Below are positions 8,401-14,235 of a stretch of 21,763 nt of DNA, piece after piece. The stretch spans positions 1 to 21,763 of the forward strand of contig CAKRNX010000023.1 in the NCBI GenBank assembly GCA_934371475.1, in the 5' to 3' direction. The stretch's first letter is position 1. Each line of letters begins with the position of its first letter. The translations under genes and the position numbers were made by a program. This stretch comes from an uncultured Lachnospiraceae bacterium (GTDB lineage: Bacteria > Bacillota > Clostridia > Lachnospirales > Lachnospiraceae). The notes under the pieces are model-generated. The model made no database searches, was not told the origin of the DNA, and saw nothing but the letters and a program-made list of their open reading frames with translations.

Positions 8401-8445
8401 GAAATATGTCATGCAGGTGCATGGTGCGCACCTCGAAGCAAGAAT
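8401..8445 (+). repeat. Dispersed hairpin repeat, copy C
   Basis: This copy matches 470-514 from its first base (GAAATATGTCATGCAG). Its stem AGGTGC (8415-8420) pairs with GCACCT (8428-8433). As with copy A, it lies a short distance after a gene end and before a terminator. Confidence 0.55.
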
Positions 8446-8480
8446 ACAGGGGCATCCTGAACGAAAAAATATAGGAATAC

Positions 8481-8532
8481 AATACCTTTTAAACAGGCAG
8501 GGCGAAACAGCCTGTTTAAAAGGTATTTTTTT
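8481..8532 (+). terminator. Terminator of the ABC importer operon
   Basis: A perfect 18-bp stem (8481-8498 with 8510-8527, inner end AACAGGC/GCCTGTT) encloses an 11-base loop and is followed directly by a run of T. This is the strongest terminator in the window. Confidence 0.93.
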
Positions 8533-8575
8533 TATGCTATAGGAGATTGAGATTACGATAATTTCCTATAGCATA
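8533..8575. repeat. 12-bp inverted repeat abutting the terminator
   Basis: TATGCTATAGGA (8533-8544) is repeated as its exact complement at 8564-8575, 19 bases apart. It starts right at the end of the terminator T run. It could be the end of a small mobile or repeat element, or simply a second hairpin; no coding capacity is associated with it. Confidence 0.5.
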
Positions 8576-8587
8576 AGCCTCCGGCGG

Positions 8588-8622
8588 GGCGCACATTGTC
8601 CGGTGGACAATGGTTTTGCGCC
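8588..8622. repeat. Long hairpin in repeat-rich spacer
   Basis: GGCGCA plus CATTGTCC (8588-8601) pairs with GGACAATG (8605-8612) and TGCGCC (8617-8622), with a GGT loop and a 4-base bulge. It lies immediately before the repeat core at 8623-8650, so the two may belong to one element. Confidence 0.45.
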
Positions 8623-8650
8623 GACCGAAACGGAGTGTAGACTGCGCAGC
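8623..8650 (+). repeat. 28-bp repeat core, copy 1
   Basis: GACCGAAACGGAG, three variable bases, then AGACTGCGCAGC. The same 28 bases recur at 14938-14965 with differences only in the three variable positions. The last part contains the palindrome CTGCGCAG. Both copies lie in gene-free spacers that flank the iron cluster. Confidence 0.6.
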
Positions 8651-8814
8651 TTGCAGAGAAGAAGTATGCATCCTCCGGGTATACCAAGATGCCATGAGGC
8701 AAAAGTCTGTTTTAAAGCAAAACATAAGATGAGGACTGCGAATGTTACAATTTACAGGTATCCGAGAACTGCAGCGATCAGAAAACTGCCGGAAGTTCCT
8801 GCATCAAAAAATAC
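8651..8814. other. Gene-free spacer after the repeat
   Basis: No supported gene is present. A weak hairpin GCATC (8668-8672)/GATGC (8688-8692) around a GGTATACC palindrome is the only structure I see. Short open frames across it lack ribosome binding sites. Confidence 0.5.
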
Positions 8815-8843
8815 TTGACAGTAATGTAAACTTTGTATAAGAT
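8815..8843 (+). promoter_or_regulatory. Promoter at the left end of the iron cluster
   Basis: TTGACA (8815-8820) and TAAGAT (8838-8843) are 17 bases apart. An operator-like palindrome begins 8 bases downstream, over the expected transcription start. The transcript would begin near 8850, almost 290 bases before the first gene. Confidence 0.65.
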
Positions 8844-8850
8844 AAAAGAA

Positions 8851-8866
8851 GTTAGTAACGACTAAT
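8851..8866. promoter_or_regulatory. Operator-like palindrome, site 1 (GTTAG-N6-CTAAT)
   Basis: GTTAG TAACGA CTAAT has the same half-sites and spacing as four other sites in this iron cluster. It overlaps the start point of the 8815 promoter, a position suited to repression. Confidence 0.6.
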
Positions 8867-8974
8867 TAACCGGAATAATGTCTCTGTTCTATAGGGAATG
8901 TCTGATAATGGGCAGAAGGAAAAATGTACTGGCTGTGATCGGGTAGCCCTGAGAGAAAATGACAGACCGCAGGT

Positions 8975-9014
8975 GTGTACTGCAGCGTAAAAGATTTGCT
9001 GTGTACACTTTTTT
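8975..9014 (+). terminator. Intrinsic terminator inside the DUF2325 upstream region
   Basis: GTGTAC (8975-8980) and CAGC (8983-8986) pair with GCTG (8998-9001) and GTACAC (9003-9008), with a small internal loop, followed by six T. No gene ends here, so it ends a leader or small RNA rather than an mRNA. Confidence 0.7.
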
Positions 9015-9024
9015 AAGATATGAA

Positions 9025-9042
9025 AGTTAGATATATCTAACT
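9025..9042. promoter_or_regulatory. Operator-like palindrome, site 2 (perfect 18-bp)
   Basis: AGTTAGATATATCTAACT is a perfect palindrome and the best copy of the GTTAG-N6-CTAAC motif. It lies 10 bases after the terminator. A weak promoter (TTGCTG 8996-9001, 17 bases, TATGAA 9019-9024) would place it at the transcription start for DUF2325. Confidence 0.7.
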
Positions 9043-9137
9043 CTAAAAACTGAATTGATGTAGCAATACGATATCAGGAAATCAGAATTTTCTGTACCAG
9101 AACATGTGACAGTAAGTAAAAATAGGAGGAAGATGAT

Positions 9138-9419
9138 ATGAGCGTAGTAATTATTGGAGGCAATGAGAGAATGGTATGTCAGTATACCGATATCTGCAAG
9201 GGATACGGATGTAAGGCAAAAGTGTTTGCAAAAGAGAACGGTCCGTTGAAAAAGAAGATCGGATGCCCGGATCTGCTGATCCTGTTTACAAACACAGTAT
9301 CACATAAAATGGTAGTATCTGCCACCCAGGAGGCCAAACGAAACAATATTCCTATCGCAAGGATCCATACCAGCAGTGCTGCCGCACTCCATACAGTAAT
9401 GGAGCAGTACTGCGCATAA
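9138..9419 (+). CDS. DUF2325 domain protein of the Feo cluster
   Basis: This 93-residue cytosolic protein resembles the DUF2325 family: MSVVIIGGNERM at the start, a central LLILFTNTVSHKM segment and an end like RIHTSSAAALHTVM. Five cysteines (14, 20, 25, 43, 92) are present. The fold is probably Rossmann-like, the function unknown. The family is commonly found beside feoA and feoB in Clostridia, so a role in iron handling is likely but inferred. ATAGGAGGAAG lies just before the ATG. Confidence 0.82.
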   Translation: MSVVIIGGNERMVCQYTDICKGYGCKAKVFAKENGPLKKKIGCPDLLILFTNTVSHKMVVSATQEAKRNNIPIARIHTSSAAALHTVMEQYCA

Positions 9420-9454
9420 TGAGAAAAAATATCAAGTATGAGAGCAGAATATCA

Positions 9455-9483
9455 TTGACAACTAAAGAAAATTAGCATACACT
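9455..9483 (+). promoter_or_regulatory. Promoter of the feo genes
   Basis: TTGACA (9455-9460) and TACACT (9478-9483) are spaced by 17 bases in the gap between DUF2325 and the first feoA. The -10 element lies inside operator-like site 3. Confidence 0.6.
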
Positions 9484-9486
9484 AAC
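9471..9486. promoter_or_regulatory. Operator-like palindrome, site 3 (ATTAG-N6-CTAAC)
   Basis: ATTAG CATACA CTAAC overlaps the -10 element of the feo promoter, so a bound protein would block polymerase. It shares spacing and half-sites with sites 1, 2, 4 and 5. Confidence 0.65.
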
Positions 9487-9538
9487 TTACGGAAGTCAGG
9501 AGATGAAAAAATTTATCAAACTAACAGAGGAGGAGAAA

Positions 9539-9751
9539 ATGATGCCGTTAACAATGGCCAGTCCTGGTGAAGAAAATATAATACGCAAAGTTGGCGGAAG
9601 AGAAGAAACCAGAAAGTTTCTCGAGAATCTGGGCTTTGTGGCTGGCGGTACCGTGACAGTTGTCTCTGAGATCGGCGGCAACATGATTGTGAATGTAAAG
9701 GATTCCAGGGTTGCGATCAACAAAGAGATGGCAAGCAAGATCATGATTTAA
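9539..9751 (+). CDS. feoA: FeoA-domain ferrous iron transport protein (first copy)
   Basis: FeoA is a small SH3-like cytosolic partner of FeoB in Fe(II) uptake. This copy has the family pattern from MPLTMASPGEENIIRKVGG through FLENLGFVAGGTVTVVSEIGGNMIVNVKDSRVAI to the end. I chose the ATG at 9539 (a second ATG follows directly at 9542) because GAGGAGGAG stands 5-8 bases upstream. The ATG at 9503 has AGGAG directly touching it, too close to work well. This gives 70 residues. It is followed 44 bases later by a second feoA. Confidence 0.88.
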   Translation: MMPLTMASPGEENIIRKVGGREETRKFLENLGFVAGGTVTVVSEIGGNMIVNVKDSRVAINKEMASKIMI

Positions 9752-9795
9752 GGATCTGTATCGGAGTCCGAAAGATAGAGGAAGGAGTTTAATTT

Positions 9796-10017
9796 ATGAA
9801 AACACTGAAGGAAGTTGCCTGCGGGCAGACAGTAACAGTAAAGAAAATCAACGGTGATGGCCCGGTAAAGAGACGTATTATGGATATGGGTATCACTAAG
9901 GGTGTGGCAATTTTTGTAAGAAAAGTTGCTCCGCTGGGAGATCCGGTTGAGGTGACTGTGCGTGGTTATGAACTGTCTCTGAGAAAAGCCGATGCAGAAA
10001 TGATCGTGGTAGAATAG
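9796..10017 (+). CDS. feoA: FeoA-domain ferrous iron transport protein (second copy)
   Basis: A 73-residue FeoA with the usual core: VKKINGDGPVKRRIMDMGIT (about 16-35), GVAIFVRKVAPLGDPVEVTVRGYELSLRK and a short end. It differs clearly from the first copy, so this is an old duplication with possible division of labour. The GAAGGAG ribosome binding site is well placed. The 159-base gap to feoB contains an operator-like site and a terminator. Confidence 0.94.
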   Translation: MKTLKEVACGQTVTVKKINGDGPVKRRIMDMGITKGVAIFVRKVAPLGDPVEVTVRGYELSLRKADAEMIVVE

Positions 10018-10036
10018 GCTTTTATTTTGCTAAGAC

Positions 10037-10052
10037 GTTAGCCAATACTTAC
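10037..10052. promoter_or_regulatory. Operator-like palindrome, site 4 (GTTAG-N6-CTTAC)
   Basis: GTTAG CCAATA CTTAC matches the motif with one changed base. It lies 20 bases after the second feoA and upstream of feoB. I see no convincing promoter with it, so it is the weakest of the five sites. Confidence 0.4.
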
Positions 10053-10084
10053 ACAAGGAAGTATATGCAAATCCAAAAGAGATT

Positions 10085-10138
10085 AACAAAACAGACGCAA
10101 GCTGCGGCAAACCTGCGGTAGCAGGATGTTTTGTTTTT
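10085..10138 (+). terminator. Hairpin-terminator between feoA and feoB
   Basis: An outer stem AACAAAACA (10085-10093) pairs with TGTTTTGTT (10127-10135). An inner hairpin CCTGC-GGTA-GCAGG (10112-10125) lies just before the T-rich end. It would reduce read-through into feoB, or act as an attenuator. Confidence 0.6.
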
Positions 10139-10176
10139 ATCTGAAATAATTATTCAAGGAAAGAGGAGGCATGAAA

Positions 10177-12666
10177 ATGTCAGTCAAGATTGCATTAGCC
10201 GGCAACCCCAACTGCGGCAAGACAACATTATTTAACGCGCTGACAGGATCCAACCAGTTCGTAGGTAACTGGCCAGGCGTAACAGTTGAGAAAAAAGAAG
10301 GACGTCTGAAGGGACACAAAGATGTCACCATCATGGACCTGCCGGGTATTTATTCTCTGTCACCTTACACACTGGAAGAAGTGGTAGCCAGAAACTACCT
10401 GATCGGTGAGAGACCGGATGCGATTATCAATATCGTAGATGGAACAAACATTGAGAGAAACCTGTATCTGTCCACACAGATCATGGAGCTTGGCATTCCG
10501 GTAATCATGGCTGTGAACATGATGGATGTAGTTGAGAAAAACGGTGACAAGATTCATATTGACAAACTGAGTAAGAGACTTGGATGCGAAGTGGTGGAGA
10601 TTTCCGCTCTGAAAGGCACCGGTATCCAGAAAGCTGCCGAGAAGGCAGTTGCACTTGCACAGGGCAGCAAGAAAACACCACATGCGCACAAGTTCGCACC
10701 GGAAGTAGAAGCGGTAGTGGAAAAGGTAGAAGCAAAACTGGGAAACAGTGTTCCGGAAGAGCAGAAACGTTTCTTCGCGATCAAGCTTCTGGAAAAGGAT
10801 GACAAGATTGCCAGCCAGATGAAACAGCAGACTCCCAATGTAAGCGCTGAGATTGCAGAGCTGGAAAAAGCTTACGATGATGATACAGAGAGCATTATCA
10901 CAGGTGAGCGTTACGCATACATTTCTTCTATTATCGGTGAGTGCTATACAAAGAATAAAAAGAACAGCATGACCACTTCTGATAAGATCGACCGGATCGT
11001 GACCAACCGCTGGCTGGCACTTCCGATCTTTGCGGTTGTTATGTTTATTGTGTACTATGTATCTGTCACCACAGTAGGTACGATTGCTACAGACTGGGCG
11101 AATGATGGGGTGTTCGGGGATGGATGGTTCCTTGCCGGCGTTGGAAGAAGTTCCTTTGATGATGACACAACAGAATTCGATGATGCATCTGCAGTTGTAA
11201 ATGCATTTGTGGAAGATGCCGGCAACGATGAGCTGGCAGGTCTGCTGGACTCTGAGTCAGAAAACTTTGATGCGGACGCAGCGACAGCAGCTCTGAAGGA
11301 GTTCGCAGCAACTGTTGAGGATACAAAAGAAGTAACTTACACTGTTGAGGATGAAGAGACACTGGCTGAGTCAGAAGAAACCGCCAGCGGCGCTGATTTC
11401 CAGGATGCAGTGGCAGTGATGGAAAAATGGAACTGTGAAGCTCCTGATCCGGCTGACGGATACGGCGTATGGATCCCGGGTATCCCAGTTCTCATTGAGA
11501 ACGTACTTGATGCGGTTGGATGCGCTGACTGGCTCCATGGTCTGATTATGGATGGTATTGTAGCCGGTGTCGGTGCCGTACTTGGATTTGTTCCTCAGAT
11601 CCTGATCCTGTTCATTTTCCTGGCTTTCCTGGAAGGCTGCGGATATATGGCGCGTATTGCATTCATCATGGACAGAATTTTCCGCAGATTTGGTCTTTCC
11701 GGAAAGTCTTTCATCCCGATGCTGATCGGTTCCGGATGCGGTATTCCCGGCATCATGGCTTCCAGAACGATTGAGAATGACCATGACCGTAAAATGACAA
11801 TTATGACAACCACCTTTATTCCGTGCGGTGCAAAATTGCCGTTTATCGCAATGGTGGCAGGCGCCATCTTCGGAGGCGCTCCGTGGGTAGCTCCGTCTGC
11901 ATACTTCCTTGGTATTGCAGCAATCATCTGCTCCGGTATTATTCTGAAGAAAACGAAACTGTTTATTGGTGATCCGGCTCCGTTCGTTATGGAACTTCCG
12001 GCTTACCATATCCCCACAGCAGGCAGCGTGCTGCGCAGTATGTGGGAGCGCGGATGGTCCTTTATTAAGAAGGCCGGTACGATTATCCTTCTTTCTACCA
12101 TCGTAATCTGGTTCACCACATACTTCGGATTTGTTGACGGCACCTTCCGTATGCTGGAAGAGAGCGAGATCGATTACAGTATCCTTGGAAGAATTGGTCA
12201 GGCACTCAGCTGGATCTTTGTTCCGCAGGGCTGGGGCAACTGGCAGGCAACTGTGGCTTCTGTTACCGGACTGGTTGCAAAAGAGAACATAGTCGGTACT
12301 CTGGGTATCCTGTATAGCGGCGGAGATGGCAGCGTATACGCTCAGATGGCAGCAGCATTTACCACAATCACCGGTTACAGCTTTATGGCATTCAATCTTC
12401 TGTGTGCTCCGTGCTTCGCGGCAATGGGTGCTATTAAGAGAGAGATGAACAACACAAAGTGGTTCTGGATTGCAATCGGATATCAGTGCGGCCTTGCTTA
12501 TGTGGTATCTCTGTGTATTACCCAGATCGGCAACCTGGTAACAGGTGGCGGCGTAGGCATCTGGACAATTGTTGCAATTCTGCTTATCATTGGTTTTGTA
12601 TATCTGCTCTTCAGACCTTCCAAAGAGAGCAAGAGCCTGAATGTGGATGTAAAAGTAAAAGCCTGA
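10177..12666 (+). CDS. feoB: Ferrous iron transporter FeoB with acidic extracytoplasmic insertion
   Basis: FeoB is the membrane Fe(II) importer with an N-terminal G-protein domain: GNPNCGKTT (9-17), DLPG (54-57), NMMD (114-117), SALKGTG near 143. A helical domain runs to about residue 270, followed by membrane spans with two Gate domains and the conserved FLEGCGYMARIAFIMDR and GSGCGIPGIM segments. I chose the ATG at 10177 because AGAGGAGG is 7 bases upstream; the ATG at 10171 is too close to it. Length is 829 residues. Between the first span and the WIPG segment (about residues 327-428) is an acidic insertion of roughly 100 residues with some 30 Asp/Glu and very few basic residues. It is predicted outside the cell. 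Confidence 0.97.
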   Translation: MSVKIALAGNPNCGKTTLFNALTGSNQFVGNWPGVTVEKKEGRLKGHKDVTIMDLPGIYSLSPYTLEEVVARNYLIGERPDAIINIVDGTNIERNLYLSTQIMELGIPVIMAVNMMDVVEKNGDKIHIDKLSKRLGCEVVEISALKGTGIQKAAEKAVALAQGSKKTPHAHKFAPEVEAVVEKVEAKLGNSVPEEQKRFFAIKLLEKDDKIASQMKQQTPNVSAEIAELEKAYDDDTESIITGERYAYISSIIGECYTKNKKNSMTTSDKIDRIVTNRWLALPIFAVVMFIVYYVSVTTVGTIATDWANDGVFGDGWFLAGVGRSSFDDDTTEFDDASAVVNAFVEDAGNDELAGLLDSESENFDADAATAALKEFAATVEDTKEVTYTVEDEETLAESEETASGADFQDAVAVMEKWNCEAPDPADGYGVWIPGIPVLIENVLDAVGCADWLHGLIMDGIVAGVGAVLGFVPQILILFIFLAFLEGCGYMARIAFIMDRIFRRFGLSGKSFIPMLIGSGCGIPGIMASRTIENDHDRKMTIMTTTFIPCGAKLPFIAMVAGAIFGGAPWVAPSAYFLGIAAIICSGIILKKTKLFIGDPAPFVMELPAYHIPTAGSVLRSMWERGWSFIKKAGTIILLSTIVIWFTTYFGFVDGTFRMLEESEIDYSILGRIGQALSWIFVPQGWGNWQATVASVTGLVAKENIVGTLGILYSGGDGSVYAQMAAAFTTITGYSFMAFNLLCAPCFAAMGAIKREMNNTKWFWIAIGYQCGLAYVVSLCITQIGNLVTGGGVGIWTIVAILLIIGFVYLLFRPSKESKSLNVDVKVKA

Positions 12667-12734
12667 GAATATTGATAAATAGGAAGAGGGCTGCCGAATG
12701 GCAGTTTCCGGTTCCTAAAACAGGAGGCATAAGT

Positions 12735-12872
12735 ATGGGTACAATCATTGTAGGAGCAATCGTACTTGGAGTAATAGGACTGGCAGTCAGAAGCATGGCC
12801 CGCGACAAGAAGAACGGTAAATCTCCGATTTGCGGAGGAGACTGCGGACATTGCGGCGGACACTGCCATTAG
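12735..12872 (+). CDS. FeoB-associated Cys-rich membrane peptide
   Basis: This 45-residue peptide has one N-terminal membrane span (about residues 3-18), a basic stretch ARDKKNGKS, and a metal-binding tail ICGGDCGHCGGHCH with four Cys and two His. It matches the FeoB-associated Cys-rich protein family (PF12669), found directly after feoB. A role in receiving or sensing Fe(II) at the inner face is inferred. CAGGAGG is 7 bases before the ATG. Its stop overlaps the ribosome binding site of the next gene. Confidence 0.9.
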   Translation: MGTIIVGAIVLGVIGLAVRSMARDKKNGKSPICGGDCGHCGGHCH

Positions 12873-12884
12873 GAGGTGCTTTTG

Positions 12885-13355
12885 TTGCAGAAAATCTTTC
12901 ATGAGGAAGACAGAAAACAGGATGCAGTGCGGTTTCAGAAAACTCAGATGAAGAAAGAACAGATCTTTCAGAAACTGAGAGAACAGGGATGCAGGATTAC
13001 AAAGCAGAGGAGAATGCTGCTGGATGTAATCCTGGAGGAGGACTGTTCCTGCTGTAAAGAAATCTATTATAAAGCTTCCATGAAGGATCCCGGCATTGGA
13101 ACAGCCACCGTATACCGAATGGTAAATGTGCTGGAGGAGATCGGGGCCATCAGCCGGAAGAATATGTACCGTATTTCTTACGATGAGGAGGAAATACAGA
13201 GCAGGAATCAGTCCTGCCGTGTAGAACTGAGCGACCATACGAGCAGAAGCCTGTCATCCGGTGTGTGGCTTGATGTCATCCGGGCTGGTCTGAAAGACTA
13301 TGGATATATTGAAGATCAGGACGTAGAGAATGTGGTTTTGATGCCTTGTGAATAA
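12885..13355 (+). CDS. Fur-family-like transcription regulator, divergent
   Basis: The 156-residue protein has the Fur winged-helix core: GCRITKQRRMLLDVILEE, then a KEIYYKAS helix and PGIGTATVYRMVNVLEEIGAI (about residues 69-89). The position that usually carries a metal-binding His region instead reads EDCSCCKE (Cys 54, 56, 57). The C-terminal part lacks the His-rich and CxxC motifs of Fur dimerisation domains and does not resemble them. Translation probably starts at TTG 12885, 8 bases after AGGAGG (TTG 12882 is possible; no ATG has a binding site). It is the best local candidate for the protein that binds the GTTAG-N6-CTAAC sites, but that is inference. Confidence 0.75.
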   Translation: MQKIFHEEDRKQDAVRFQKTQMKKEQIFQKLREQGCRITKQRRMLLDVILEEDCSCCKEIYYKASMKDPGIGTATVYRMVNVLEEIGAISRKNMYRISYDEEEIQSRNQSCRVELSDHTSRSLSSGVWLDVIRAGLKDYGYIEDQDVENVVLMPCE

Positions 13356-13367
13356 GAATGATAAGAG

Positions 13368-13390
13368 CGGCGGTTGCGTTGCGACTGCCG
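13368..13390 (+). other. Hairpin after the Fur-like gene
   Basis: CGGCGGTTGC (13368-13377) pairs with GCGACTGCCG (13381-13390) including two G-T pairs, with a 3-base loop. No T run follows, so it is not a standard terminator; it may protect the 3' end of the feo mRNA. Confidence 0.45.
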
Positions 13391-13407
13391 TAACTTAAAC
13401 ATCATAA

Positions 13408-13423
13408 GTTAGAAAACACTAAC
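13408..13423. promoter_or_regulatory. Operator-like palindrome, site 5 (GTTAG-N6-CTAAC)
   Basis: GTTAG AAAACA CTAAC matches the motif exactly and lies 24 bases before the DUF3793 start. It overlaps another inverted repeat, TAACTT (13391-13396)/AAGTTA (13406-13411). Confidence 0.65.
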
Positions 13424-13446
13424 AAAAATAAGGATAAGGTAACGAG

Positions 13447-13998
13447 ATGCTGGAGAAATATCTGATTGAAAACTGTTCCCCCACATTGGCATCGCTGAAA
13501 ACGGCCAGTCTGTTTTCGGCTGCTTATGAAAGTGAGATAGAACTGCGGCAGCAGGTGGAACTGTGGAATGAAGTAATGAACAAAAAAGGGATACAGCTTT
13601 TTATTATGAAGATGGATGGTCAGCGTGTGCTGATTTATGTGTGCCGCAGATCTCAGCTTGCCAGAAACCTCAAAGCCCCTGGCGTAGCGAGATTCCTTCG
13701 GGGATATGGCTACGCGGAAACTGATCTCGACAGTACACTGCGCCATTTGCAGGAGAGACTGTCACAGCAGGAAGGTTTCCCACATGAAGTGGGAATCTTC
13801 CTCGGATATCCACTGGGAGATGTTGTTGGTTTTATCAAAAATGCGGGTAGAAATTATAAATGTGCAGGATGCTGGAAGGTATACTGCAATGAATGTGAAA
13901 CAGTAAAACTGTTCGAAAAATACCGCAAGTGCAGAGAAGTATATGCACGGCTCTGGCGGCAGGGAAGAACAGTCATGCAGCTTACCGTAGCGGCCTGA
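13447..13998 (+). CDS. DUF3793 family protein
   Basis: This 183-residue soluble protein matches the DUF3793 family: MLEKYLIENCSPTLASLKTASLF at the start, a central LFIMKMDGQRVLIYVCR strand, GFPHEVGIFLGYPLGDVVGFI, and a Cys motif CAGCWKVYCNEC (139-150) that could bind Fe or another metal. Function is unknown. The family is often found near feo genes and flavodoxins, and the operator-like site just upstream supports iron control. Its ribosome binding site is weak (AAGGATAAGG). Confidence 0.85.
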   Translation: MLEKYLIENCSPTLASLKTASLFSAAYESEIELRQQVELWNEVMNKKGIQLFIMKMDGQRVLIYVCRRSQLARNLKAPGVARFLRGYGYAETDLDSTLRHLQERLSQQEGFPHEVGIFLGYPLGDVVGFIKNAGRNYKCAGCWKVYCNECETVKLFEKYRKCREVYARLWRQGRTVMQLTVAA

Positions 13999-14139
13999 GA
14001 CGGACATAACACTTGCCGCTATACACAGGTTGCGGAAGGGTGAAAATGGAATGTGGTCTGAATGGATGCGAAACAAAAATTGCGAATCCCTAATTGCATT
14101 TCAGTGGGTGCATCCGGGGAAGGTTTCATACGACACGAG

Positions 14140-14179
14140 GGTTAAAAGAAGTGTTATGTTTTTTTGAATACTTTTAACC
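14140..14179. promoter_or_regulatory. Inverted repeat upstream of flavodoxin
   Basis: GGTTAAAAG (14140-14148) and CTTTTAACC (14171-14179) form a 9-bp inverted repeat with a 22-base spacer, 56 bases before the flavodoxin start. It does not match the GTTAG-N6-CTAAC motif. It could be an operator or the end of the DUF3793 transcript. Confidence 0.4.
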
Positions 14180-14209
14180 AATATGATAAAGTTTGTTTTA
14201 AAATTTAAA

Positions 14210-14215
14210 TATAAT
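14210..14215 (+). promoter_or_regulatory. Probable -10 element of the flavodoxin gene
   Basis: A perfect TATAAT lies 20 bases before the ATG in a very A/T-rich stretch. No good -35 element is found at 16-18 bases, which suggests an activator or an extended UP-type context. Confidence 0.4.
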
Positions 14216-14235
14216 GAAAGAATGAGGTAAAAATC

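Larger units (their letters stand above)
8850..9014 (+). ncRNA. Candidate terminated leader or small RNA upstream of DUF2325
   Basis: A promoter (8815-8843) and an intrinsic terminator (8975-9014) bracket about 165 bases with no supported gene, upstream of the iron genes. Small hairpins occur inside, for example TCTG-8-CAGA near 8910 and GGCT-10-AGCC near 8930-8950. I do not recognise a known riboswitch. It could be a metal- or metabolite-controlled attenuator for the downstream gene, or an independent iron-regulated small RNA. Confidence 0.4.

Noticed and set aside
8603..8818. Small open frame in the spacer after the ABC operon
   Set aside because: It runs through hairpins and repeats, has no ribosome binding site and its product has no recognisable feature.
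8850..9014. Known riboswitch (NiCo/czcD, yybP-ykoY, Moco, THF) in the DUF2325 leader
   Set aside because: I could not find the conserved cores of these classes by eye; a covariance search would be decisive.
8851..9042. Classical Fur box or IdeR/DtxR box
   Set aside because: The half-sites GTTAG/CTAAC with a 6-base gap fit neither the GATAAT-type Fur box nor the IdeR consensus with its spacing.
9503..9538. Longer start of the first feoA
   Set aside because: AGGAG touches this ATG directly, while a full GAGGAGG is well placed before 9539-9544.
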